Below, one piece after another: positions 1 through 8,726 of a DNA stretch of 35,061 bases. The notes below the pieces were generated by a model, which saw nothing but the letters and a program-made list of their open reading frames with translations, did not search any database and was not told where the DNA came from. The position numbers and the translations under genes are program-made. Source of the stretch: Candidatus Omnitrophota bacterium (GTDB lineage: Bacteria > Hinthialibacterota > Hinthialibacteria > Hinthialibacterales > Hinthialibacteraceae); assembly GCA_016934335.1 (NCBI GenBank), contig JAFGTC010000274.1, forward strand, positions 1 to 35,061. The letters run 5' to 3'. Positions within the stretch are counted from its first letter, which is position 1, and each line of letters begins with the position of its first letter.

Positions 1-718
1 TGGAGAGCATCGCTTTGGCTAGATCGGCTTCGAGGCGGTCAAAAACCGGATTGCCCAATCCGGCGGGAACGCGGCGAATGACGCATTCGATGATCCCGCC
101 CGCCGAATCGCCTTCGCGGCGCATCTGATCGATGAACTGGAACATCTGCTCGGCGGCTTGAGGATCGGGGCATCGAACCGGATTGCTCTCGATTTGTTCG
201 GGGCGCACTTTCTGGGGATCGATGTTCGCTTTGATGGCGTGAATCTGGGAGACGTAGGCGAGAATTTCAACGCCTTCCCGCCGGTGAAGGAGTTTGCGGG
301 CGATGGCGCCGGCGGCCACGCGGCCGATGGTTTCGCGGGCGCTGGTGCGCCCCCCGCCGCGGTAGTCGCGAACGCCGAATTTGGCGTCATAGGTGTAGTC
401 GGCGTGAGAAGGGCGATAGGCGTTTTTTACTTCGGAATAATCTTGCGAACGGGCGTCCTTGTTCCAGACCATCATCGAGATGGGCGTTCCCAGAGTGACG
501 CCCTCGAAGACGCCCGATAGAATCTGCACGGCGTCGGTTTCGCGCCGCTGCGAAGTGATCAAACTTTGTCCGGGGCGCCGGCGATCCAGTTCGCTTTGAA
601 TCTCGGCTTCGCTAATAGGGAGTTTCGAGGGGCATCCATCCACGACAACGCCGACCGCGCCGCCGTGCGATTCGCCCCAGGTCGTTATCCGAAACAGCCG
701 CCCGAACGTATTGCCCAT
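1..718 (-). CDS. aroC: Chorismate synthase, N-terminal two thirds (runs off left edge)
   Basis: Chorismate synthase converts 5-enolpyruvylshikimate-3-phosphate to chorismate, the last step of the shikimate pathway, in the cytoplasm with reduced FMN. The reverse strand reads [20 protein letters not shown] from an ATG at 718-716, which is the family's start signature with its conserved His (residue 18). It continues through [14 protein letters not shown] and the [11 protein letters not shown] block typical of the family. About 239 codons are inside the window against a usual 350-400, so the C-terminal third lies beyond base 1. An AGAAGGAGA ribosome binding site sits about 6 bases before the ATG. 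It lies 91 bases downstream of tgt in the same direction with no convincing terminator between, so read-through is possible. The identification is secure; only the gene end is missing. Confidence 0.96.
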   Translation of the reverse strand, partial: MGNTFGRLFRITTWGESHGGAVGVVVDGCPSKLPISEAEIQSELDRRRPGQSLITSQRRETDAVQILSGVFEGVTLGTPISMMVWNKDARSQDYSEVKNAYRPSHADYTYDAKFGVRDYRGGGRTSARETIGRVAAGAIARKLLHRREGVEILAYVSQIHAIKANIDPQKVRPEQIESNPVRCPDPQAAEQMFQFIDQMRREGDSAGGIIECVIRRVPAGLGNPVFDRLEADLAKAMLS

Positions 719-809
719 GCTCGTCTCCTTCTCTTTTTCTCCATGAAAAGCATAGTGGAAAGAAAGGATTTTCCCTAGTCGTCTCTCCGGGATTTAAGGA
801 TTGGATGAA

Positions 810-1919
<1,110 letters not shown>

Positions 1920-1978
1920 CTATCACCTAAAGGGAGTTTATGTTTGTTATTGAATCGGTTTTTGGCGTCGCCGTGAAG

Positions 1979-3361
1979 TTATAGGAGTCCGTATTTTTTC
2001 CCTTTTTCACGAATGGTTTTGCGACTGGCGCCGGAGACTTGAGACGCTTTGGAGATGTTGCCGTCGACAAAATCGAGCAGTTCAGACAAATAGCGGCGTT
2101 CGTAGGCTTCAACGGCGGCGTAGAACGGCGTTTCTAAAACGGACTTGTTGTCGCCAGCCGTCGAGGGCGTGGATTCGCCGTTTGTGAGGCGGGCGCCGAT
2201 CATCAAATCCTGATTTTCAATCACCGGGCCTTCGGCGAAAGCCGTCGCTCGATCCACTACGATGCGCAGTTCGCGTACGTTGCCCGGCCAGGAATGCTTT
2301 ATAAGAGCTTCCATGGCGTCGGCGCTGAAAGAAGTTGGAACTTTTTCGTAATGCCGCCCGTTTTCTTCGAGGAAATGCTGCGCCAGGAGCGGGATGTCTT
2401 CTTTGCGATCCCTCAAAGGGGGAATGTCGATGACGAACCCCGACAGGCGGTAATAGAGATCTTCGCGGAATTTCTCTTTTTCCACCAATCGGGCGAGATC
2501 CGCATTGGAGGCGGCCAAAATGCGGACGTCGACGGGGATCAAACTGTTTTCTCCCAGCCGCCGTACTTTTTTTTCTTCGATGACGCGCAGGAGGCGGGAT
2601 TGGAGATAAGGAGATGCATTGCCGACTTCGTCGAGAAGCAGCGATCCGCCGTGTGCGGTTTCAATCATGCCGATGCGATCGGTGGTGGAGCCGGTGAAGG
2701 AGCCTTGTTTGTGGCCGAACAATTCGCTTTCCAGCAGCGTGTCGGAAAGGGCGCCGCAGTCGATGGGGACGAACCGCTTGGCCGCCCGCGGGCTGGAATG
2801 ATGAATCGCTTGGGCGACCAATTCTTTGCCCACGCCGCTTTCGCCTTGAATGAGGACGGATCCGTGCATTCGCGCCAGACGGGGAATCAGTTTGAAGATG
2901 CGGCGCATGGCGGAGGATCGTCCAATGAGATTGTAGAAACTGTGGTTTTTATGATCGTGGTTTCTGTAGGAAATGCGCCGGCGAATGCTGTCGAGGTTTT
3001 GTATAATTTCTTTGGGTTCGACCGGTTTAATAAGGTAATTGAAGGCGCCGAAACGCATGGCGTCCACGGCGCTGTTGATCGTGCCGTAGCCGGTGATGAT
3101 CATGACTTCGGTCTGCGGCTGAAGCGTTTTAGCTTCTTGGAGCAGATGCACGCCGTCTAAGCCGGGCATGGAGAGATCGGTCAGGATCAGGTCGTAGGTT
3201 TGATCTTCGAGGGAGGCGAGCGCCTCCTGACCGTTGTAGGCGGCGTCGACGGTGTTTCCCTCGGCGGTTAACAGATCGCTGAGAGTGGAAACCATGTCGG
3301 GTTCATCGTCGACGACGAGAATTCGAAGAGGAATGATGTCGAGAAGTTCGGCCATAGGCAT
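1979..3361 (-). CDS. Sigma-54-dependent response regulator (NtrC family)
   Basis: This is a 460-residue two-component response regulator that activates RNA polymerase carrying sigma-54. The receiver domain (about 12-125) has the acidic pair at Asp18/Asp19, phospho-acceptor Asp62 in LTDLSMPG and Lys112. The AAA+ domain (about 143-370) has Walker A GESGVGKE at 173-180, Walker B LLLDEV at 241-246 and the WPGNVREL segment. A Fis-type helix-turn-helix closes the protein (about 420-460). The sigma-54 contact loop reads GSFTGS (220-225) instead of the usual GAFTGA. The chosen ATG gives MPMAEL; an ATG two codons later is equally possible, and neither has a strong ribosome binding site. It follows the kinase gene by 70 bases, so the two form a cognate pair. 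The regulated genes are unknown; the divergent prepilin at 5132 is a candidate by position, as with PilR elsewhere. Confidence 0.95.
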   Translation of the reverse strand: MPMAELLDIIPLRILVVDDEPDMVSTLSDLLTAEGNTVDAAYNGQEALASLEDQTYDLILTDLSMPGLDGVHLLQEAKTLQPQTEVMIITGYGTINSAVDAMRFGAFNYLIKPVEPKEIIQNLDSIRRRISYRNHDHKNHSFYNLIGRSSAMRRIFKLIPRLARMHGSVLIQGESGVGKELVAQAIHHSSPRAAKRFVPIDCGALSDTLLESELFGHKQGSFTGSTTDRIGMIETAHGGSLLLDEVGNASPYLQSRLLRVIEEKKVRRLGENSLIPVDVRILAASNADLARLVEKEKFREDLYYRLSGFVIDIPPLRDRKEDIPLLAQHFLEENGRHYEKVPTSFSADAMEALIKHSWPGNVRELRIVVDRATAFAEGPVIENQDLMIGARLTNGESTPSTAGDNKSVLETPFYAAVEAYERRYLSELLDFVDGNISKASQVSGASRKTIREKGKKYGLL

Positions 3362-3431
3362 TGTTCTAACTCAATCCAACGACCGATGAGCAACTCGAGA
3401 GAGAATGGGCTTACTCGGCTTCTCAATCATT

Positions 3432-4277
3432 TTAAATCACTTTCCGCTTCGGGGGCGCAGCGCTCTCGTCCGCATTCGTCAAAGACGAGGCGGGAATTAA
3501 TGACGGTAGAGAAAGCGTGAATCGGCTTCCCTGATCGACCTGGCTGTCGACGGTGATATCGCCGCCCAATTGCTGCGCCAAACTTCGGGCGATGGTCAGA
3601 CCCAGCCCCGTTCCCTGGTTGTGTTTTTTGGTTGTGTAGAATTTGTCGAAAATCCGTTCGAGATTTTCCTGCGGGATCCCGCAGCCGGTATCTTCGATGA
3701 TAATGCGAACGCCTCGTTGGAAAGATCGGATTTCAATAGAGATCGTCCCGCCATTATCCATGCTCTGAATGGCATTCAAGATCAAATTCAGCAGGCATTC
3801 CTGCAAGGCGTGGCAGTCGATCCGGACGCGGGGGAGGCGGGCGTAGTTGCGCTTGAGCTGAATGTTGTGCCATTCCAGTTCTTTTGAGAACAGGTTCAAA
3901 AGGCACTCCACGACTTCGGCGACGTCTAAAATTTCTTCCCGGCCGCGGGGAACGGAGGAAAGATTGAGCAAATTATCGATGAACTCTCGGGCTCGTCGAA
4001 CGCTCCGGTTGATGATCTCCAGGTTGTTGTTGACAGTGGGATCGTTCTTGTTGACGGCGCGGTCGATGTTGAATGCGGCTGTGTGAATCATCCCCAGCAG
4101 ATTGCGCATTTCATGCGCGACGCTGGAGGATAACTGTCCTATGGCCGCCATTTTCTCCATCTGCGAGAGATGCAGGGGCAGCGTATTGAGATTGGGTAAA
4201 TCTACGGAAGAATCTTGATCGGCCGGTTTCGATCCCGACAATTGAGATAGCATAAAAGTCATAGTCCTTTTATCCAT
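3432..4277 (-). CDS. Soluble sensor histidine kinase, partner of the adjacent response regulator
   Basis: The 281-residue kinase is expected to autophosphorylate on a histidine and pass phosphate to the downstream NtrC-type regulator. Visible motifs are the H box SSVAHEMRNL with His55, the N box NLILNAIQ around Asn168, the G1 box DTGCG at 196-200, the F box near 209-217 and the G2 box GTGLGL at 222-227. Only about 40 residues precede the dimerisation domain, with no membrane segment, HAMP or PAS domain, so the protein has no recognisable input module and is probably cytoplasmic, like NtrB without its PAS domain. The start is uncertain: the ATG at 4277 lacks a clear ribosome binding site, and ATGs 5 and 8 codons later sit close behind AAAGGA. 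A sigma-70-like promoter lies about 245-275 bases upstream. Confidence 0.93.
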   Translation of the reverse strand: MDKRTMTFMLSQLSGSKPADQDSSVDLPNLNTLPLHLSQMEKMAAIGQLSSSVAHEMRNLLGMIHTAAFNIDRAVNKNDPTVNNNLEIINRSVRRAREFIDNLLNLSSVPRGREEILDVAEVVECLLNLFSKELEWHNIQLKRNYARLPRVRIDCHALQECLLNLILNAIQSMDNGGTISIEIRSFQRGVRIIIEDTGCGIPQENLERIFDKFYTTKKHNQGTGLGLTIARSLAQQLGGDITVDSQVDQGSRFTLSLPSLIPASSLTNADESAAPPKRKVI

Positions 4278-4522
4278 GGTAAAAAAGATCTTGGATAAAA
4301 ACAGTTGATTCTTTCCTCTTGGCTGCGCAGCGACGCAGAGAGGATCCGCTTATGCGGCGAGAAAAGCGCCTATATTTATTATGGGTTGTATTTCTGTATG
4401 GAAAGAGTGATCGTCCCGCCCAATCGGGAATTGGACAGTTAGTAAAATCGATTACAGGAAAGAACCCAAAAATCATATATTGAACACTCAACCCGCATAT
4501 CAAGATGATTCGATTCAACTTT

Positions 4523-4551
4523 ACTTTACAGATAGCGGGCCAGAGTGTCAA
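4523..4551 (-). promoter_or_regulatory. Sigma-70-type promoter for the kinase/regulator pair
   Basis: On the reverse strand a perfect TTGACA (4546-4551) is followed, after exactly 17 bases, by TAAAGT (4523-4528), a good -10 match. Transcription would begin near 4516 and give an untranslated leader of about 240 bases before the kinase start at 4277. The leader has no recognised riboswitch. No other candidate this strong was found upstream of the kinase. Confidence 0.6.
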
Positions 4552-4569
4552 CAGTCTTCTTTTCAAGAT

Positions 4570-5000
4570 GTTAGATTCTATTTGAGATCAGCGGACGGTC
4601 TGAAATGGAACTAACGCTCCATATTAAGTGGAACGCTCCGTCGATTTTGAAGTAATCTCCTGAATTTTTTCGACTTGAATTCGGAACCAAACGCCCAGCA
4701 TCATTGACTAAAAAACCGCGTGGGCAATATAGACCGATGGGCAAGTAATTAAATGGCAGACCTTTATCGACGCCGGTGGAACAGATGGTTCAGCCGCGGG
4801 AAAAATAGACCAGAAAGGATGCGCATTGGCAGAGAATTAATTTGGTTTTTGTATTTGAATGAATGGTTTTTACAAATCAGGGAAAAATGATGCGGCGAAT
4901 TCAAACGGTTATTTACCGCCTCCACATTCCCCATTTCTTTGGAAATAGCCTCCGTGGGATTCTGTCCATCTTTTATCTCCTCAAACAGTGATCGTATTTG
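4570..5000. other. Non-coding stretch between divergent kinase and prepilin genes
   Basis: This AT-richer interval separates the kinase promoter from the prepilin control region. I see no protein of recognisable composition, no tRNA and no terminator. I looked for a -24/-12 sigma-54 promoter (GG and GC ten bases apart in the usual context) and found none convincing on the plus strand. It may hold activator sites or a small RNA, but nothing in the sequence shows either. Confidence 0.4.
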
Positions 5001-5007
5001 GCTGCTA

Positions 5008-5029
5008 AAGAAAAATCGAGATTTTTCTT
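5008..5029. promoter_or_regulatory. Perfect 10-bp inverted repeat upstream of the prepilin promoter
   Basis: AAGAAAAATC at 5008-5017 and GATTTTTCTT at 5020-5029 are exact reverse complements separated by two bases. The element ends nine bases before the candidate -35 box of the prepilin gene. Its compact, nearly gapless symmetry is what a dimeric DNA-binding protein would need, so an operator or activator site is plausible. It has no U-tract in a position expected of a terminator for a gene that needs one. Confidence 0.4.
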
Positions 5030-5037
5030 GATTTGAG

Positions 5038-5066
5038 TTGACAAAGGAAGAAAATATTCATAAGGT
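5038..5066 (+). promoter_or_regulatory. Candidate promoter for prepilin and secreted-protein operon
   Basis: A perfect TTGACA at 5038-5043 is followed after 17 bases by TAAGGT at 5061-5066, a moderate -10. The predicted start would be near 5073, about 60 bases before the prepilin ATG. TATAAA at 5072-5077 is an alternative -10 but is too far from TTGACA. Confidence 0.4.
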
Positions 5067-5131
5067 AAACGTATAAATAAGTAGTTTCGAATAACTCTTG
5101 ATGTTCTTCGATTTATCCTTGGGAGATAAAA

Positions 5132-5731
5132 ATGCAAAAAAAAGGCTTCACCCTCATCGAATTGCTGATTGTTGTGGCGATCATAGGGATTCTGGCATCC
5201 ATCGCCGTCCCGAATTTTTTGAATGCGCAACAACGGGCCAGGTACGCACAAGTCGAATCGAACATGAAAGCATTGAGCACTTCCATGATGGTCTATCAAA
5301 CCGATTGGGGCTCTCTGCCGCTTCATCCGCCTGCTCATCTCACAAATATATATAACAACGCATTAACGACGCCGGTGGCTTATATCGCTTCGGAGCCGAT
5401 CGATATTTATCAATCCTTTAAGAATTCGCAATCGAAAATGTACGAGGGAGCCAATGCCCGGCCGGTGCTTCATCCCGAGCCCTTCTATGACAGCGGCGGC
5501 TCTTATGGACATCCAGCTTTGGATAGCAACATTCCCGGCCCCGGCACAGCCGGCGATTTGACTCTGCGCTTCGCCGACGCCCCGCCTCTGCGCCAGAAAG
5601 CTTTATCTCAATATTATACCGGTCGTTACATCGTCAGCATCGGGCCGGATATGATTCATAACTATCCCGGCACTTATAACATTTCCAACGGTCTGATGAG
5701 TTCCGGAGACATTATTTGGGTTGTGCCTTAA
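5132..5731 (+). CDS. GspG-like type II secretion/type IV prepilin (pilin 1)
   Basis: The 199-residue protein opens with a class III prepilin signal: KKG at 3-5, then FTLIELLIVVAIIGILASIA. Prepilin peptidase should cut after Gly5 and methylate Phe6, and Glu10 is the conserved assembly glutamate. The hydrophobic helix leads into PNFLNAQQRARYAQ, as in GspG-type pseudopilins. The C-terminal third holds SIGPD and SNGLMSSGDI, the same motif pair seen in the four prepilins at 28.9-31.9 kb, and the GPD loop lies where GspG proteins bind calcium. GGGAG stands six bases before the ATG. No terminator separates it from the secreted protein 74 bases downstream, so the two probably share a transcript. Whether it forms a pilus, a pseudopilus or a single surface anchor cannot be told, as no assembly genes are in the window. 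Confidence 0.93.
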   Translation: MQKKGFTLIELLIVVAIIGILASIAVPNFLNAQQRARYAQVESNMKALSTSMMVYQTDWGSLPLHPPAHLTNIYNNALTTPVAYIASEPIDIYQSFKNSQSKMYEGANARPVLHPEPFYDSGGSYGHPALDSNIPGPGTAGDLTLRFADAPPLRQKALSQYYTGRYIVSIGPDMIHNYPGTYNISNGLMSSGDIIWVVP

Positions 5732-5805
5732 TTAATATGGTTTTTATGGTATTTGGAAGACCCTCGTCCTATGGCAATACTTAACTTCTTGTTTAGGAGG
5801 CATTC

Positions 5806-8502
5806 ATGAAAAAAGTATTTTGTACGGCGGCAATAGGAGTTATCCTCTGTTTGGGGATGGCGGCGCAAGCGAACGCAGCAGTTCAGTACAGCAACGATTT
5901 CGAGAATCCCAGCAGTTCCGATCCGACTGTTGCATGGCCGGAATGGGTCATGTTCGGCGGCGGAAGCGCGCAAGCGGTTAACGGTCGAATTGAATGGGAT
6001 GCAACGGGCGGCAATAACGATTGGCTTCGTCTCGATCAAGAATTGCCGGACAATTATGTTTTTGAGTTCGATTTTTTCTATCAAGAGGATCGAAACGGGC
6101 GTTTCTCCGTCTGGCCGTTCTGCAACGAGGGAGACAGCATCTTCGAAAGTTATAATTATTTCATGCGGAAGAATACTCATTTCTTCAATGGGGCCGATAC
6201 GACGCCCAGCGAAGGATCCTTCGATATGACGCTGCCCCTGGATGCGAATCCTCACCGCATGCGCGTGGAAGTTACGGGCGATCATGTTCTTCTATTATAT
6301 AAAAATCAGGGTGAGGGCGGTTGGATTTTGATGGACGATCGGGATTTTCCCGCTAAAGACAACCCCCGTTATGTCCAATTGGGCTATAACTCGGATGACG
6401 GTGTAGCGGGTGCATTTTTTATTGATAACTTTACATTAAGTGAAAGAAGTTCCAATCAGGCGACCGTCGAACGATCGATCGAAGCGGCGGATTTCGTCGC
6501 AAACACGCCTGTTCCGGTCAGCCTCACTCTGTCCGCGGGGGGCGCCGTTCCGTCTTTGACGATCACGGAAGATTTTCCCGAGAATTGGACGGCGGAAAAT
6601 ATTTCCAACGGCGGAGTGCTTTCGGATGGAGTGATCAATTGGTCGTTTTCCAGTCTGGATGAATCCTTGACCTTGACTTACGACGCCGTTCCTCCTCGCT
6701 TGATTCTGAACCAGGATGCGATTTTCTCCGGAAGCGTAAATTCGGGGAATGGCGATGATCGCATTGTCGGAGATACGCTCCTTTCAGTGGAATTGCCATA
6801 TCTCTATCGCGAAAGCATCGATTATGACTTCAGCGGCAGCCCGGTGGATGGGAAAAATTATCCAACGGGAACGGAGTATGGCGTTCTCTATTGTCAGGAC
6901 AGGGATGGCATTCCCAGCGATCAACCTTATGAACGTCCCGGCGATGGAAGCGCGCCGGCCATCGATGCGGAATACAATTTCCCGGCGGACGCCGATTTCT
7001 ACCAAGGCTCCCCGGAAATGAGTACATTTCTTAGCGAGGCATATACTTTCGCCGGATACCGGGATGAAGGGGAAGCCTGGTTAGAGAAAGGCGCAAGCGA
7101 CACAGGAACGAATCTGGGCAGCATAGACGCCGGCGATTGGTTCCGGTATACCTTCGATTTGGGCGACGGCGACCAGGTGCTTATTGTCAATGTCAGCGTA
7201 AATACGTGGCACAGCGCCGATAACTTCCCCGGCGTTACGGAAAACTATGTCGATGTTTATGTAGACAATAAATTTAAAGGTGAAATTGAAGCCCCTGTTA
7301 CATCGGCGAATGAGTTTAATTTCTTTACAGTCGGGCCGTTTGAAGTCAGCGGCGGAGAGCATTCCATCGTAATCGCTTTCCCGGGCGAGGTGGCGCCCTG
7401 CATGATCGGTCGTTTGGAAGTGGTGCGCATTGAAGGCATCGGCCGGGTGGAGCGCAAATTGACGGAAGACGGTTTCTTTGAACCGGGGGCGCCGGTAACC
7501 GTCTCGTTGACAGCCGACTCCTTGTATGGTACGTACACGCCGATTATCGAGGAAATTATTCCCGATAACGTTCAGGTGTCAGATCTTGGCGGCGGCGAAT
7601 TGGTCGGCGATCGGATTCTCTTCAATCTCGATCCGACGACTACGTCTCAAACGGTGACTTATACGGTCACTCCGCCGGAAGGCGTCAAATTCCTGTTGTT
7701 TGACGGTCTCTGCGACGTCGGTTTGCCTCTGGCGAAGACAGTGTTCGGCGATGTGAGCGTCACCAACGAAGTGTGGCTGTTCGGCGATCCGACCGAAGAG
7801 TCTACGGACGATTTTGAAGGAAGCGATCTTTCCGAACCTTGGTTCGTCGAATACGGAAGCGACCCCGCCTTGTCGACCGATTATGAGGAGGGTGTGGTTA
7901 TTACCCTCGCTGACGGCCTGCTCACTTTTGAAGCCGATACAATTTCCATGCCGGATAAATTTAATGAGTGGAGCGGCGGCCGCCGCGCGCCAATGATTCT
8001 GCGCAACGACGTCCCCGAAGGCGATTGGCGCATCGAAACCAGTTTGAAACTGAACGATGTCTTCGCTCGGAGCGAGTTTCATGTCGGTTTGGCCGTGACC
8101 TATAACGAAGCCGGCGACGCGGATATTACCAAAGATGAATATCTGTTCGGCTTCTATGGAGGCGAAATTCGAGTGGAGCGAACCAACGACGCTTCGTTGG
8201 GCGCCCTGGGGTATCATGAAATCACTGACGAATACGATTGGCTCGAATCCGTGTGGGATGGCAATGTCGAAGCGAAAATCGCGGTGACGAAGCGCAGCGA
8301 CGAATTGATCTTCAGCGCTCAACTGCCCGGAAATCCTTGGCAGTTGGTGGGCGCTCCCGTGAGTGAAACGCGCCAACCGACGCGAGTCGGGCTCTTCTCG
8401 AAAGTGTGGGGCTCGGAGTGCTTCTCCATTACGGAATTTGACTATTTCGCCCTCAACGCGCTGGATGAATTCACCGGCGTGGAGGCGTGGGAATTGTATT
8501 AA
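5806..8502 (+). CDS. Large secreted multidomain protein (jelly-roll and carbohydrate-binding-like modules)
   Basis: The 898-residue protein has a Sec signal peptide with likely cleavage after ANA (residue 24). I divide it into five parts. A beta-sandwich of concanavalin/LamG type spans about 28-215. A repeat starting VERSIE spans 219-330. A module near 333-545 contains AGDWFRYTFDL, reminiscent of family 6 carbohydrate-binding modules. A second copy of the repeat, starting VERKLT, spans about 547-660. A C-terminal sandwich resembling DUF1349 or glycosidase-associated domains spans about 666-885. No catalytic motif, sorting signal or transmembrane anchor is visible. An AGGAGG site lies seven bases before the ATG, and a strong terminator follows. 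Adhesion or glycan binding at the cell surface fits, but the function is inferred from fold-like features only. It is probably co-transcribed with the preceding prepilin. Confidence 0.8.
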   Translation: MKKVFCTAAIGVILCLGMAAQANAAVQYSNDFENPSSSDPTVAWPEWVMFGGGSAQAVNGRIEWDATGGNNDWLRLDQELPDNYVFEFDFFYQEDRNGRFSVWPFCNEGDSIFESYNYFMRKNTHFFNGADTTPSEGSFDMTLPLDANPHRMRVEVTGDHVLLLYKNQGEGGWILMDDRDFPAKDNPRYVQLGYNSDDGVAGAFFIDNFTLSERSSNQATVERSIEAADFVANTPVPVSLTLSAGGAVPSLTITEDFPENWTAENISNGGVLSDGVINWSFSSLDESLTLTYDAVPPRLILNQDAIFSGSVNSGNGDDRIVGDTLLSVELPYLYRESIDYDFSGSPVDGKNYPTGTEYGVLYCQDRDGIPSDQPYERPGDGSAPAIDAEYNFPADADFYQGSPEMSTFLSEAYTFAGYRDEGEAWLEKGASDTGTNLGSIDAGDWFRYTFDLGDGDQVLIVNVSVNTWHSADNFPGVTENYVDVYVDNKFKGEIEAPVTSANEFNFFTVGPFEVSGGEHSIVIAFPGEVAPCMIGRLEVVRIEGIGRVERKLTEDGFFEPGAPVTVSLTADSLYGTYTPIIEEIIPDNVQVSDLGGGELVGDRILFNLDPTTTSQTVTYTVTPPEGVKFLLFDGLCDVGLPLAKTVFGDVSVTNEVWLFGDPTEESTDDFEGSDLSEPWFVEYGSDPALSTDYEEGVVITLADGLLTFEADTISMPDKFNEWSGGRRAPMILRNDVPEGDWRIETSLKLNDVFARSEFHVGLAVTYNEAGDADITKDEYLFGFYGGEIRVERTNDASLGALGYHEITDEYDWLESVWDGNVEAKIAVTKRSDELIFSAQLPGNPWQLVGAPVSETRQPTRVGLFSKVWGSECFSITEFDYFALNALDEFTGVEAWELY

Positions 8503-8526
8503 CGATTGAATATCGTGAGATCATGG

Positions 8527-8562
8527 AGCGGGGCGGTCGAACTGGCCGCCCCGTTTTCTTTC
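8527..8562 (+). terminator. Rho-independent terminator after the 898-residue protein
   Basis: GGGGCGG at 8530-8536 pairs with CCGCCCC at 8546-8552 around a nine-base loop. The stem can be extended by C8529-G8553 and then weaker pairs, and it is followed by TTTTCTTTC. It closes the prepilin/secreted-protein unit. Confidence 0.85.
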
Positions 8563-8726
8563 GTGCGCCTCGCCAAAAATCCTGCTTCGTTATCCCTCAT
8601 CGTTTCCTTTGATTTCATTCAGCTTATCGTAAATTCTGCCGATATTGATAAGACAGGCGGGCGGCTCTTTACTTTACGCCGCCTCCGGCCTGCGCGACGT
8701 GAATCCACGATGGATGATGGTTAGCG

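Noticed and set aside
4270..4566. A 98-residue reading frame on the minus strand overlapping the kinase start by eight bases
   Set aside because: It begins upstream of the good promoter at 4523-4551, so that transcript would not carry its start. It has no ribosome binding site and no recognisable sequence.
4735..4850. TGGCAG sequences as sigma-54 promoters upstream of pilin 1
   Set aside because: Neither TGGCAG site (near 4752 and 4827) has GC at the required ten-base distance from the GG.
7579..8376. A 265-residue reading frame opposite the 898-residue secreted protein
   Set aside because: Same reason: antisense to a well-supported gene, with no ribosome binding site or motif.
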